Shown in pieces: positions 1 through 8,879 of a stretch of DNA of 64,000 nt. The notes below the pieces were generated by a model. It saw only the letters and a list, made by a program, of their open reading frames with translations. It was not told the DNA's origin and searched no databases. The DNA is from Streptomyces sp. XD-27. Its GTDB lineage: Bacteria > Actinomycetota > Actinomycetes > Streptomycetales > Streptomycetaceae. The position numbers and the translations under genes were made by a program. The first letter of the stretch is position 1. The number at the start of each line of letters is the position of its first letter. The DNA lies in contig NZ_CP130713.1 in assembly GCF_030553055.1 (NCBI RefSeq), positions 372,001-436,000 of the forward strand, given 5' to 3'.

Positions 1-463
1 GCGCGGCGAACGCCTCCTGGGTGAAGGTCTCGGCCAGCGGGTCCGGGCCCAGCCGGGCGATGCCCGGCACCTGGCGCGGGTCGTCGACGACGTACACGGC
101 AAGCCCCTTCTTGGTGCCCGCCTCGGTGAGGTCGAAGCCGGTGCCCGGCGGTGCGGTGAACAGCAGGCGCAGCGCCAGCGGCCCCTTGCCGGGCCGGGGC
201 GGGGCCGCCGGGAGGCCGTCCTGCCACCGCAGCCAGCCGGCCCGGGCGAGATGGACGACCAGATGCGGCCCGCCGGTGGCGAGGTCCAGGAACTTGCCGT
301 GCCGGGCCGCGGCGGTGACCGTGCGGCCCTCCAGGGCGGTCAGCGGCGGGTCGTAGGTCTTGAGCACGCTCACCGCGACGGGGTACACGCGGGCGATCTC
401 CCGGCCGACGGCGTGTCCGGCCAGGAATCCGGCGAGGGCCTCGACCTCGGGCAGCTCCGGCAT
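1..463 (-). CDS. Fpg/Nei-family DNA glycosylase (partial, 3' end outside window)
   Basis: The minus-strand frame starts at an ATG (461-463) and runs off the left edge without a stop. It begins MPELPEVEAL, the hallmark of the formamidopyrimidine-DNA glycosylase/endonuclease VIII family, in which Pro at position 2 (after Met removal) is the catalytic nucleophile and the next Glu assists. About 154 N-terminal residues are visible (beta-sandwich domain); the helix-two-turn-helix and zinc finger would lie outside. The family excises oxidised bases in base-excision repair. Whether it is Fpg- or Nei-like cannot be settled without the C-terminal half. It is divergent from the permease starting at 635. 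Confidence 0.88.
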   Translation of the reverse strand, partial: MPELPEVEALAGFLAGHAVGREIARVYPVAVSVLKTYDPPLTALEGRTVTAAARHGKFLDLATGGPHLVVHLARAGWLRWQDGLPAAPPRPGKGPLALRLLFTAPPGTGFDLTEAGTKKGLAVYVVDDPRQVPGIARLGPDPLAETFTQEAFAA

Positions 464-634
464 GGCACCAGTGTGCCGCAGCGGGCGGGGGCGGCAACCG
501 CGCGCCGCGCCCGGCGATCGCGTCCAGCGGCGGGCCGCGGGTGGGCCGTCCCGCGCGGCGGCTTCCCCCACGCCCGGTGCTGCTTCATCATGTTCCGCCG
601 TCAGCAGTCGCCGTCGGCGGAGAGGACACACACC

Positions 635-2074
635 ATGGCCGGACTCCGGATCGGGCAGGGCGTACTGCGCCGTAAACCGATCGAACACATCGAGGAGCCG
701 GAGGGCGCCGCGAGCGAGCGGCTGACCCGGGTGCTGGGGCTGTGGCAGCTCACCGCCATCGGCGTCGGCGGCATCATCGGCGCCGGGATCTTCACCCTGG
801 CGGGCACCGTGGCCAACGGCACGGCGGGGCCCGCCGTGCTGGTCTCGTTCCTCATCGCGGGCGTGGCGAGCGCGGCGGCGGCGTTCTCCTACGCGGAGTT
901 CGCCGGCCTCATCCCGAAGGCGGGGTCGGCGTACACCTACGGCTACGCGGTGCTCGGCGAGTTCGCGGGCTGGTTCATCGGCTGGGACCTGCTGCTGGAG
1001 TACACCGCGATCGTCGCGGTCGTGGCCATCGGCATCTCCGGCTACTTCTCCTTCCTCGTGGAGGAGATGGGCGCGGACCTGCCGGACTGGATGCTGGGCG
1101 CGCCGGGCACCGGCGAGGGGCACAAGGTGGACCTGTTCGCCGTCGTCCTGTGCCTGTTCGTGGCGTACCTGCTCAATCTCGGCATCAAGAACGCGGCCCG
1201 GTTCGAGATGGTGGTCGTGGCCCTGAAGGTCGCGGTCGTGCTGCTGGTGATCGTGGTGGGCTTCTTCCACGTCGAGACCGGGCACTACTCGCCGTTCTTC
1301 CCGTACGGGGTGGGGGGCGCGTTCACGGGCGCGGCCACGGTCTTCTTCGCCGTCTTCGGGTACGACGCGATGAGCACGGCCGCCGAGGAGTCCAAGGACG
1401 CGCAGCGGCACATGCCGAAGGCGATCCTGTACTCGCTGGCCGTCTCGATGGTGCTGTACGTACTGGCGTGCCTGGTGCTGACGGGGATGCAGGACTACAA
1501 GGAGATCGACAAGGAGAGCGGGTTCTCCTCCGCCTTCAAGGCGGCGGGCCTGAGCGGCATCGCCGACGTGATCGCCGTCGGCGCGATCATCGGCATCCTC
1601 ACCGTCATGTTCACGTTCATGCTGGGAGTCACCCGTGTGTGGTTCAGCATGGCTCGCGACGGGCTGCTGCCGCACTGGTTCGCCAAGACGCACCCGACGC
1701 GGCATGTGCCGACCCGGGTGACCTGGATCGTGGGGGTCGGCTCCGCGGCCATCGCCGGGTTCGTGAAGATCGGCGAGGCGGCGGAACTGACGAACATCGG
1801 GATTCTGCTGGCGTTCGTGGTCGTCTGCGTCTCGGTGATCGCGCTGCGCTACCGGCGGCCGGACCTGCCGCGCGAGTTCCGGTGCCCGTGGATGCCGTTC
1901 GTGCCGCTGGTCGGGGTCGGCGCCTCGATCTGGCTGACGACGTATCTGACGTGGGAGACCTGGGTGCGGTTCGCGGTGTGGTTCGCCATCGGCCTGGTCG
2001 TCTACTTCGGCTACGGCTACCGGCGCTCGGAGCTGGCCAGGGCGGAGCGTGCGGCGAGGGCTGCGGACAGGTAG
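635..2074 (+). CDS. APC-superfamily amino-acid permease (cationic amino acid transporter type)
   Basis: A 479-aa polytopic membrane protein. The start is the ATG at 635, preceded by GAGAGG about 10 bases upstream; residues read before it look non-coding. The N-terminal region carries the APC fingerprint GVGGIIGAGIFTL in the first membrane helix (about residues 35-55). There are about 12 hydrophobic segments, with a YAEF motif after helix 2 and the family's FGYDAMSTAAEESKD stretch near helix 6. This resembles the CAT/YfnA branch, which moves cationic or branched amino acids by proton symport or exchange; the substrate cannot be read here. Its last 58 bases overlap the convergent UvrA-like gene. 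Confidence 0.9.
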   Translation: MAGLRIGQGVLRRKPIEHIEEPEGAASERLTRVLGLWQLTAIGVGGIIGAGIFTLAGTVANGTAGPAVLVSFLIAGVASAAAAFSYAEFAGLIPKAGSAYTYGYAVLGEFAGWFIGWDLLLEYTAIVAVVAIGISGYFSFLVEEMGADLPDWMLGAPGTGEGHKVDLFAVVLCLFVAYLLNLGIKNAARFEMVVVALKVAVVLLVIVVGFFHVETGHYSPFFPYGVGGAFTGAATVFFAVFGYDAMSTAAEESKDAQRHMPKAILYSLAVSMVLYVLACLVLTGMQDYKEIDKESGFSSAFKAAGLSGIADVIAVGAIIGILTVMFTFMLGVTRVWFSMARDGLLPHWFAKTHPTRHVPTRVTWIVGVGSAAIAGFVKIGEAAELTNIGILLAFVVVCVSVIALRYRRPDLPREFRCPWMPFVPLVGVGASIWLTTYLTWETWVRFAVWFAIGLVVYFGYGYRRSELARAERAARAADR

Positions 2075-4494
2075 GGGGCGGTGCGGCTCGCCGCCGAGCG
2101 GGCCACCTCGGCGGGGGTGCCTGCGGCCACGATCCGGCCGCCTTCGGCGCCCCCGCCGGGGCCGAGGTCGATGACCCGGTCGGCGCCGGCCACCAGATCC
2201 ATGTCGTGTTCGACGACCACCACCGTGTGGCCCGCGTCGACCAGCCCGTGCAGCTGCCGCAGGAGCAGTTCGGTGTCGGCCGGGTGCAGTCCGGTGGTGG
2301 GCTCGTCCAGCAGGTAGACGGTGTGGCCGCGGCGGGTGCGCTGGAGCTCGGTGGCGAGCTTGATGCGCTGCGCCTCGCCGCCCGACAGCTCGGTGGCGGG
2401 CTGGCCGAGCCGCAGATAGCCCAGGCCGACGTCGCGCAGGGTGCGCAGGGCCCGTACGGCGGCGGGTACGTCGGCGAGGAACCCGGCGGCGGTGTCCACG
2501 GTCATGTCCAGGACGTCGGCGATGGTCGCGCCCCGGTAGGTGACCGACAGGGTCTCCGCGTTGTAGCGGGCTCCGTGGCAGTCCGCGCAGGGGGCGTAGG
2601 TGCCGGGGAGGAACAGCAGCTCGACGGCGGTGAATCCCTCGCCCTGGCAGGTCTCGCAGCGGCCCCCGGCGACGTTGAAGGAGAACCGCCCGGCGGTGTA
2701 GCCGCGGGCGCGGGCGTCATCGGTGGCCGCGAACACCTTGCGTACGGCGTCGAACAGGCCGGTGTACGTGGCGAGGTTGGAGCGGGGGGTGCGGCCGATC
2801 GGCTTCTGGTCGACCTGCACGAGCCGGTGGACGGCCGCCAGCCCCTCGGCCGCGGCGAGGTGGGCGGCGTACGCGCTCCGCTCGCCGCCGGGCTCCTCGT
2901 CCGCGCTCGCCTCACCGCCGAGGCCCAGATGCTCGGCGAGGACACCGGCCAGTACCTGCGAGATGAGGGTGGACTTGCCGGAGCCGGAGACGCCGGTGAC
3001 GGCGGTGAACACCCCCAGCGGCAGTTCGGCGTCCAGGTCGCGCAGGTTGTGCCGGGTGACGCCGCGCAGCCGCAGCCATCCGGCGGGGGTGCGCGGCGCG
3101 CGGGGCGCGGGCCGGGCGCCGTCGGGGAAGAGGAACGGGCGGGTGGCCGATGCGGCGACGGACTCCAGGCCGGGCACCGGGCCGCTGTAGAGCACCTGGC
3201 CGCCGCCTTCGCCGGCCGCCGGGCCGACGTCGACGATCCAGTCCGCGCGGCGGACCAGCTCCATGTGGTGCTCCACCACGAACAGCGAGTTCCCCGCCGC
3301 CTTGAGCCGGTCCAGCACGGTCAGCAGCGCGGCGCTGTCGGCCGGGTGCAGTCCGGCCGACGGCTCGTCGAGCACGTACACCACCCCGAAGAGTCCGGAG
3401 CGCAGTTGGGTGGCGAGCCGCAGCCGCTGGAGTTCGCCGGCCGACAGGGTGGGGGTCGGCCGGTCGACGGACAGATAGCCGAGGCCGAGTTCGGTGAGCA
3501 CCTCGATCCGCGCGGTCAGGTCGCGGGCGAGGGTCGCGGCGGTCTCGTCGGCCCCGTCCGCGGCGGGCCGCAGCACGTCGGCGAGGGCGGTCAGCGAGAG
3601 CGCGGCCAGCGCCGCGATGTCCTGCCCGGCGAAGGTGACGGCGAGCGCCTCGGGGCGCAGCCGCCGCCCTTGGCAGTCCGGACACGCCGTGCTGACCAGG
3701 AAGCGTTCGGCGCGGGTGCGCAGCGTCTGGCTCTTGGAGTCGGCGAAGGTGTGCAGCACATAGCGCCGGGCGCTGGTGTACGTGCCCTTGTACGGGCGCT
3801 GGATGCGGTGGGCCTCGCGCTCGGGGTGGACGGTGACGACGGGCTGCTCGTCGGTGAACAGGATCCACTCGCGCGCCTCGCGCGGCAGGTCGCGCCAGGG
3901 CAGGTCGATGTCGTGGCCGAGCGTGGCGAGGATGTCCCGCAGGTTCTTGCCCTGCCAGGCGCCGGGCCAGGCGGCGATGGCGCCCTGGCGGATGCTCAGG
4001 GACGGATCGGGGACCAGCGACTCCTCGGTGACCTCGTGGATCCGCCCCAGGCCGTGGCACGCGGGGCAGGCCCCGGCGGCCGTGTTCGGGGAGAACGCGT
4101 CGGAGTCCAGCCGCGCCGCGCCCGCCGGATAGCCGCCCGCCCGCGAGAAGAGCATGCGCAGGGAGTTGGACAGCGTGGTGACCGTGCCGACGGAGGAGCG
4201 CGCGGTGGGCGCGGAGCGGCGCTGCTCCAGCGCCACGGCGGGCGGCAGCCCGCTGACCTCGTCGACCTTGGGCGCGCCCGCCTGGTGGATCAGCCGGCGG
4301 GCGTAGGGCGCGACGGACTCCAGGTAGCGGCGCTGCGCCTCGGCGTAGAGGGTGCCGAAGGCGAGCGACGACTTCCCGGAACCGGACACTCCGGTGAACA
4401 CGACGAGGGCGTCGCGCGGGATGTCCACGTCGACGCCCCGGAGGTTGTGGACGCGGGCGCCGCGGACGCGTACGAACGGGTCATGCGGTGGCAT
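2017..4494 (-). CDS. UvrA-like ABC ATPase (class II UvrA / DrrC type)
   Basis: An 825-aa protein with two ABC ATPase modules in UvrA order. Module 1 has Walker [21 protein letters not shown] (about residues 34-53) and signature [14 protein letters not shown]; module 2 has Walker [11 protein letters not shown] and signature [14 protein letters not shown]. Zinc-binding CxxC pairs are present ([32 protein letters not shown]). It is about 100-130 residues shorter than canonical UvrA (~940-1000 aa), as in UvrA2 proteins that lack the UvrB-binding domain. These proteins occur in DNA-damage tolerance and in drug resistance (DrrC); no drug cluster is adjacent. The start ATG is at 4494, and the 3' end overlaps the APC permease tail to tail. 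Confidence 0.9.
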   Translation of the reverse strand: MPPHDPFVRVRGARVHNLRGVDVDIPRDALVVFTGVSGSGKSSLAFGTLYAEAQRRYLESVAPYARRLIHQAGAPKVDEVSGLPPAVALEQRRSAPTARSSVGTVTTLSNSLRMLFSRAGGYPAGAARLDSDAFSPNTAAGACPACHGLGRIHEVTEESLVPDPSLSIRQGAIAAWPGAWQGKNLRDILATLGHDIDLPWRDLPREAREWILFTDEQPVVTVHPEREAHRIQRPYKGTYTSARRYVLHTFADSKSQTLRTRAERFLVSTACPDCQGRRLRPEALAVTFAGQDIAALAALSLTALADVLRPAADGADETAATLARDLTARIEVLTELGLGYLSVDRPTPTLSAGELQRLRLATQLRSGLFGVVYVLDEPSAGLHPADSAALLTVLDRLKAAGNSLFVVEHHMELVRRADWIVDVGPAAGEGGGQVLYSGPVPGLESVAASATRPFLFPDGARPAPRAPRTPAGWLRLRGVTRHNLRDLDAELPLGVFTAVTGVSGSGKSTLISQVLAGVLAEHLGLGGEASADEEPGGERSAYAAHLAAAEGLAAVHRLVQVDQKPIGRTPRSNLATYTGLFDAVRKVFAATDDARARGYTAGRFSFNVAGGRCETCQGEGFTAVELLFLPGTYAPCADCHGARYNAETLSVTYRGATIADVLDMTVDTAAGFLADVPAAVRALRTLRDVGLGYLRLGQPATELSGGEAQRIKLATELQRTRRGHTVYLLDEPTTGLHPADTELLLRQLHGLVDAGHTVVVVEHDMDLVAGADRVIDLGPGGGAEGGRIVAAGTPAEVARSAASRTAPYLSAALAARSALASSERR

Positions 4495-4603
4495 TCAGGT
4501 GATCTTAGGCGATGCGGGTACCCTGCGCCGTGGCGGTATGTCCGGCTGTGCTCAACTGATCCCTTTTCCGCGCGTTGCCATGAGTTTCCCAGGAGGAGAC
4601 CCG

Positions 4604-5170
4604 ATGTCCGATGAGCACGTTCTGACCTGGGAGATCACGGGCACCGGCGGCTACGAGACGGCATGGGCCACCCTGTCGGGGACCGGGCTGCGGGCGCGGG
4701 GCCGGGTGATGGCACTGCGTCCGCGTCCGTACTGGATGACGTACGAGCTGGAGACGGGCCAGGGCTATGTGACCCGGCGGCTCCAGGTCACCTCCGAGAC
4801 CGCCGACGGTACGTACCGGCTGGACCTGCGGCGTGACGGTGGTGAGTGGACGGCGGACGGGAAGCCGCTCCCGGAACTGGACGGCGCGCTCGACTGCGAT
4901 CTGGGCATGTCGCCGCTGACGAACACGATGCCGGCGCTCCGCCATCAGCTGCACACCGGGCCGGGCGAGCGGGAGTTCCTGATGGCGTGGGTGTCGGTGC
5001 CCGACCTGACGGTGCGGCCGACCCTCCAGACCTACACCCACATCGGCCCGACCGCGCGCGGCGGCCGGGTCCGCTTCACCTCCGGCGACTTCGCCGAGGA
5101 CATCGAGTTCAGCCGGGAGGGGCTGGTGCTGACGTATCCGGGGATCGGGCACCTGCTGCGGACCGACTGA
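4604..5170 (+). CDS. Putative glycolipid-binding family protein (PF06475-like)
   Basis: A 188-aa cytoplasmic protein with no signal peptide or membrane segment. The start is ATG 4604, preceded by AGGAGG at the expected spacing (4591-4596). The motif [16 protein letters not shown] near residue 100 matches the conserved D-L-G-x-(S/T)-P-x-T-N-T-L-P signature of the PF06475 family ('putative glycolipid-binding'), whose function is inferred from structure only. It is divergent from the UvrA-like gene (109-bp gap) and convergent with the ABC operon (14-bp gap). Confidence 0.75.
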   Translation: MSDEHVLTWEITGTGGYETAWATLSGTGLRARGRVMALRPRPYWMTYELETGQGYVTRRLQVTSETADGTYRLDLRRDGGEWTADGKPLPELDGALDCDLGMSPLTNTMPALRHQLHTGPGEREFLMAWVSVPDLTVRPTLQTYTHIGPTARGGRVRFTSGDFAEDIEFSREGLVLTYPGIGHLLRTD

Positions 5171-5184
5171 GGGGCTTCGCCCCC

Positions 5185-5958
5185 TCACCTGGTGGACACG
5201 CCCAGGGTCCTTGCGTACGGCGGTGTGGGCGCGGCCGCCGCCATCAGGGACGTGGTGAACGGGTGCCGGGGCCGGGTCAGCACCTGGGCTGCGGTGCCCT
5301 GTTCGACGATCTCTCCCGCGTCGAGCACGGCGATCCGGTCCGCCAGCGCCGCCGCCGTGTCCAGGTCGTGGGTGATGAGCACCAGCGCCATGTCCCGGCG
5401 GTCCCGGAGCAGCGCGGCCAGGAGGTCGAGGACGCCGCGGCGGGTGACCATGTCGAGGCCGGAGGTGATCTCGTCGCAGACCAGCAGCCGGGGCCTGGCC
5501 GGCAGGGCGCGGGCGAGCGCGGCGCGCTGGAGTTCGCCGCCGGAGAGCTCGCCGGGCCGCCGCCGCACCAGGCCCGTGTCCAGCCCGGTCTCGGCCAGCG
5601 TCCGCAGGGCCTCGGCGGCCGCCTCGTCGGGCGCGGCGCCGCGGAGCCGTACGGCCGTGCGCGCGACCTGGTCCAGCACCGGGCGGTGCTCGTCGAACGC
5701 GGCCCGCGCGTCCTGGAAGATGTACTGCACGGCCGCCAGCTGATCCCGGCCGCGGGCGCGCAGGCTGGGCGGCAGCACGGCGCCGTCGAGCAGCACCTCG
5801 CCGTCGTAGGACCGGTGCAGCCCGGCGACGCAGCGGGCGAGCGTGGTCTTGCCGCTCCCGGAACGCCCGACGACGGCCAGGCACTCCCCCGCGGCGACCG
5901 TGAGCGCCGCGTCCCGCAGCACGGCGGTGGAGCCGTGCCGGGCCGTCAGCGCGCGCAC
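5185..5958 (-). CDS. ABC transporter ATP-binding protein, nickel/peptide family (second ATPase)
   Basis: A 257-aa ATPase and the last gene of the leftward operon. Walker A is GRSGSGKTTLA (about residues 31-41), the signature LSGGELQRAALARAL and Walker B RLLVCDEI, followed by ITHDL. Ending in a PHPFT-like segment (RPRHPFTTSL) is typical of DppF/OppF/NikE ATPases of peptide/nickel importers. The start is taken as GTG 5958, two bases after the upstream TGA, so translation is probably coupled; no better in-frame start exists upstream. It should pair with the ATPase encoded at 5961-6938 on the two permeases at 6935-8879. Confidence 0.86.
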   Translation of the reverse strand: MRALTARHGSTAVLRDAALTVAAGECLAVVGRSGSGKTTLARCVAGLHRSYDGEVLLDGAVLPPSLRARGRDQLAAVQYIFQDARAAFDEHRPVLDQVARTAVRLRGAAPDEAAAEALRTLAETGLDTGLVRRRPGELSGGELQRAALARALPARPRLLVCDEITSGLDMVTRRGVLDLLAALLRDRRDMALVLITHDLDTAAALADRIAVLDAGEIVEQGTAAQVLTRPRHPFTTSLMAAAAPTPPYARTLGVSTR

Positions 5959-5960
5959 CG

Positions 5961-6938
5961 TCAGCAGGGGGCGCGGGCCGGTGGCGGGCTCCTCGCGCGG
6001 CGGCTCCGGGCGGGCGATGCCCCGAGCTCCTCCGCGCGAGAGCAGGCGTCGGCGCCCAACTGGTGCGCGCGCGCTGGCAGCGGGGGCCGAGCGTCAGTGG
6101 CGAGCCCGGCAGGCGGCGGCTCCGGGCGGGCCTCAACTCCGAGCTCCTGCGCGTGCGGCTCCGGGCGGGCCTCGGCGCCGGGCTCGTCCGTGCGCGGCGT
6201 CGGCAAGGGTCGGGACTCGGTGGACAGGAGGCGGCGGGTCCACGCGTGCCGTGGGGCGTTCCAGATCCGGTCGGCGGGGCCCGATTCCACGACCCGGCCG
6301 TCCTTCATCACCACGACGTCGTCGGCGAGTTCCCGTACGACGGCCAGGTCGTGGCTGAGCAGGACGACCGCGATGCCCTGGGCGGCGACCGACGCCAGTT
6401 CGTCGACGATGCGCCGCTTGGTGAGCGCGTCCTGGCCGGTGGTCGGCTCGTCGGCGACGACGACCCGCGCGCCGAGCAGCAGCGCCTGGGCGATGACGAC
6501 GCGCTGCTGCTGGCCGCCGGAGAGCTGGTGCGGGTAGCGGCGCAGCAGTTCGGCGCCGTCCGGGAGCTGGGCCAGTTCGAGGGCGCGCAGCACCCGTTCG
6601 CGCGCGGCCGCCCGCCGCGGCCCGCGGGGCAGCGTCCGTACCTGGGTGCGGGCGATGTCGTGCAGGAGGGCGCCGACGCGGCGGACCGGGTTGAGGACGG
6701 CCGCCGGGTGCTGCGGCACGTAGCCGACCAGCCCGTCGACCACCTGGACCTCGCCGGTGACCCGGGCGCCGGCCGGGTACTCGCCGAGCAGCGCCAGGCC
6801 GGTCGTGGTCTTGCCGCTGCCGGACGGGCCGACCAGCGCGGTCACCGCGCCGGGCCGGGCCGCGAGGCTCACCCCGTCGACGATCGCGCTGCCGTCGACC
6901 TCGACCCGCAGGTCCGTGATCCGGGCCACCGCGCTCAC
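5961..6938 (-). CDS. ABC transporter ATP-binding protein, nickel/peptide family (first ATPase) with odd C-terminal tail
   Basis: A 325-aa ATPase. Walker A GPSGSGKTTTGLALL lies near residue 36, the signature is LSGGQQQRVVIAQALLL, Walker B VVVADEPT and the switch LLSHDLAVV; it matches DppD/OppD/NikD ATPases. The start GTG overlaps the permease stop (GTGA at 6935-6938) behind AAAGGAG. The recognisable domain ends near residue 245 (RHAWTRRLL). The last ~80 residues form a Pro/Ala/Glu/Arg-rich tail with near-repeats (AEARPEP, VEARPEP), unlike the usual OppD C-terminus, which in many members has a Cys-rich 4Fe-4S segment. The tail may be a slipped-repeat extension. Confidence 0.85.
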   Translation of the reverse strand: MSAVARITDLRVEVDGSAIVDGVSLAARPGAVTALVGPSGSGKTTTGLALLGEYPAGARVTGEVQVVDGLVGYVPQHPAAVLNPVRRVGALLHDIARTQVRTLPRGPRRAAARERVLRALELAQLPDGAELLRRYPHQLSGGQQQRVVIAQALLLGARVVVADEPTTGQDALTKRRIVDELASVAAQGIAVVLLSHDLAVVRELADDVVVMKDGRVVESGPADRIWNAPRHAWTRRLLSTESRPLPTPRTDEPGAEARPEPHAQELGVEARPEPPPAGLATDARPPLPARAHQLGADACSRAEELGASPARSRRARSPPPARAPC

Positions 6939-7930
6939 CGGTGTGTCTCCTTTCCCGTGCGCCGGCGCCGGCTTGGTCCGCGGTGCGCCAGGGCCGCGTC
7001 GAACAGCAGGTTGGTGCCCATCGACAGGGCGACGATCAGCAGGGCGGGCACCACGACAGCCCAGGGCTGGACGAACAGTCCGGTGCGGTTGCGGTCCACC
7101 ATCACCGCCCAGTCGGCGGCGTCGGGTGCCACGCCCACTCCGAGGAAGGCGGCGGTGGCCACCAGGTAGAGCACGCCGGTGAGCCGGACGCCCGCGTCCG
7201 CGGCGAGGGTGCGCAGCGTGGAGCGGCCGACGTAGCCGAGGGCGATCCGCGCCCAGCTCTCGCCCTGCATCCGCAGCGCCTCGACAGCCGGGCGGGCGGC
7301 CGCCTCCGCCGCCGTGGCGCGCGCGATGCGGGCCGCGTCGGGCACGTTGACCGCCGCGACCAGCAGCACCAGTCCGGCGGCGCCGGGTGCGTAGACGGAG
7401 GCGACGAGCAGCACCACCAGCAGGGAGGGCACGGCGAGCAGCACATCCAGCGGACGCATCAGCAGGTCCTCCAGCCACGGCCGGTGGGTGAGGGCGGCGC
7501 CCAGCCCGAGCGGCAGCGCGGCGGCGTAGGCGAGCGCGGTGGCCGCGAGCGCGACGAGCACGACCGACTGTCCGCCGAGCAGCACCTGGCGCCACACGTC
7601 GCGGCCGACGAAGTCGGTGCCGAGCCAGTGCCCGCCGCCGAGGGTGAAGGACGGCGCGCGCCTGCCGGGCTCGCCCGCGAACAGCGGGCCGATCAGGGCC
7701 AGCAGCAGGGGGACACCGGCGAGTACGGCGCCGAGCGCGTAGCGGCCGGGGCCGGGAGATGTGCGTGTCGCGGCGCCGCGCGCGTCGCGGCCCGCGCCGG
7801 GAGACGTACGCGTCGCGGCGCCGCGCGCGTCGCGGGCAGGGCCGGGGGACGACGTACGTGTCGCCGCGGCAGTGGTAGGCGTCCTCGCCCAGAATCCACG
7901 CGTCCTCGCGGAAGACATACGGCCGGTCAC
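6935..7930 (-). CDS. ABC transporter permease, DppC/NikC type, with repeat-bearing N-terminus
   Basis: A 331-aa membrane protein. The GTG at 7930 overlaps the frame-corrected stop of the upstream permease (GTGA, 7927-7930). The first ~55 residues are hydrophilic and contain two full copies and one partial copy of a 15-residue unit (TRTSPGAGRDARGAA). The core starts with a hydrophobic helix and then the periplasmic motif LGTDFVGRDVWRQ, diagnostic of the DppC/OppC/NikC subfamily. The BPD_transp_1 domain with an EALRMQGESWARI coupling segment (EAA-like loop) follows. It probably forms a heterodimer with the permease encoded at 7927-8879. Confidence 0.87.
   Translation of the reverse strand: MTGRMSSARTRGFWARTPTTAAATRTSSPGPARDARGAATRTSPGAGRDARGAATRTSPGPGRYALGAVLAGVPLLLALIGPLFAGEPGRRAPSFTLGGGHWLGTDFVGRDVWRQVLLGGQSVVLVALAATALAYAAALPLGLGAALTHRPWLEDLLMRPLDVLLAVPSLLVVLLVASVYAPGAAGLVLLVAAVNVPDAARIARATAAEAAARPAVEALRMQGESWARIALGYVGRSTLRTLAADAGVRLTGVLYLVATAAFLGVGVAPDAADWAVMVDRNRTGLFVQPWAVVVPALLIVALSMGTNLLFDAALAHRGPSRRRRTGKETHR
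7751..7864 (+). repeat. 45-bp tandem direct repeat inside permease gene
   Basis: Two 45-bp units (7751-7795 and 7796-7840) share most positions, and a third partial unit begins at 7841. The unit length is exactly 15 codons, so copy-number change keeps the reading frame. It encodes the hydrophilic N-terminal extension of the DppC-type permease. Confidence 0.85.
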
Positions 7931-8879
7931 GCCGCCACCCCCGACCTGGGGCGAGGCGGTGGGCGACCAGGTCGGCACCGAGGTTGAGGACGACGGCGAT
8001 CAGGCCGAAGACCACCGCGAGCCCCTGGACCACCGGCACGTCGCGGGCGGCGACCGCGTCCATCAGGACCGTGCCGAGGCCGGGGATGACGAACAGCGCC
8101 TCCACCACGATCACTCCGCACAGCAGCCAGTCGACGGTGCGGGCCAGTTGCTGGGCGGCGGGGACGACGGCGTTGGGCAGGGCGTGGGTGTAGCGCACGC
8201 GGACTCCGGAGACGCCGTAGCGGCGCGCTTGGGCGGCGTACGGCGAGGCCAGCGCGTCGATCATGCCGGCGCGGACGAGGCGGCTGATGGAGCACACGGG
8301 CCGGGACAGCAGCACCAGGACGGGCAGCACCAGGACGGCCGGGTGGCCCGCCAGGTCCGTGCCGTAGCCGACGGCGGTCGGCGGCAGCCAGTCCAGGCGC
8401 AGCGCGAAGACCGTGACCAGCAGCACGCCGAAGGCGAACTCCGGTACGGCGTAGATCCCCAGGGTCGCCGAGCTGACCAGTCGGTCGGCCCAGCCGCCCT
8501 CGCGGCGCGCGGCGAGCACGCCGAGGCCCACCGAGAGGGGCACCAGCAGCGCCAGGGTGAGCCCGGCGAGCAGCAGCGTGGGCCCGAATCCGCCGGACAG
8601 GTAGGTGGTGACGGGCCGACCGGAGGCCAGCGAGGTGCCGAAGTCGCCGTGCAGCATTCCGGCGGCCCAGTCGGCCAGCCGCTCCAGGGCGGGCCGGTCC
8701 AGCTCCATGGCCTCGCGGATGGCGGCGATCCGTGCGGGGTCGGGCTGGTCGCCGGCCAGCGAGGTGGCGGCGTCGCCCGGCAGCGCCTCGGTGAGCGCGA
8801 AGACCAGGGCCACGACGGCCACGATCTGCAGGCACCCGAGGATCAGCCGCCGGACGAGCCAGGAACGCAGGTTCCTCAC
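7927..8879 (-). CDS. ABC transporter permease, DppB/NikB type (one-base frameshift near 3' end)
   Basis: It starts at GTG 8879, overlapping the binding-protein stop (GTGA). The sequence is a typical DppB/NikB permease: an N-terminal helix, EALPGDAA near residue 30, an extracytoplasmic loop, then the BPD_transp_1 domain with a YAAQARRYGVSGVRVRYTHA-like coupling loop and a C-terminal VLNLGADLVAHRL. As given, the frame has no stop before the downstream ATPase and would read through to 5961. Adding one base to the GGGG run at 7948-7951 gives ...HRLAPRSGVAA and a TGA at 7927-7929 that overlaps the next start exactly as at the other junctions. Corrected length is 317 aa, normal for the family. Confidence 0.85.

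Noticed and set aside
742..4614. Very long plus-strand open frame (about 1290 codons) across the permease and UvrA-like genes
   Set aside because: It is Gly/Arg/Ala/Val-biased, has no domain, and is the antisense shadow of two clear genes. High GC removes stops from alternative frames.
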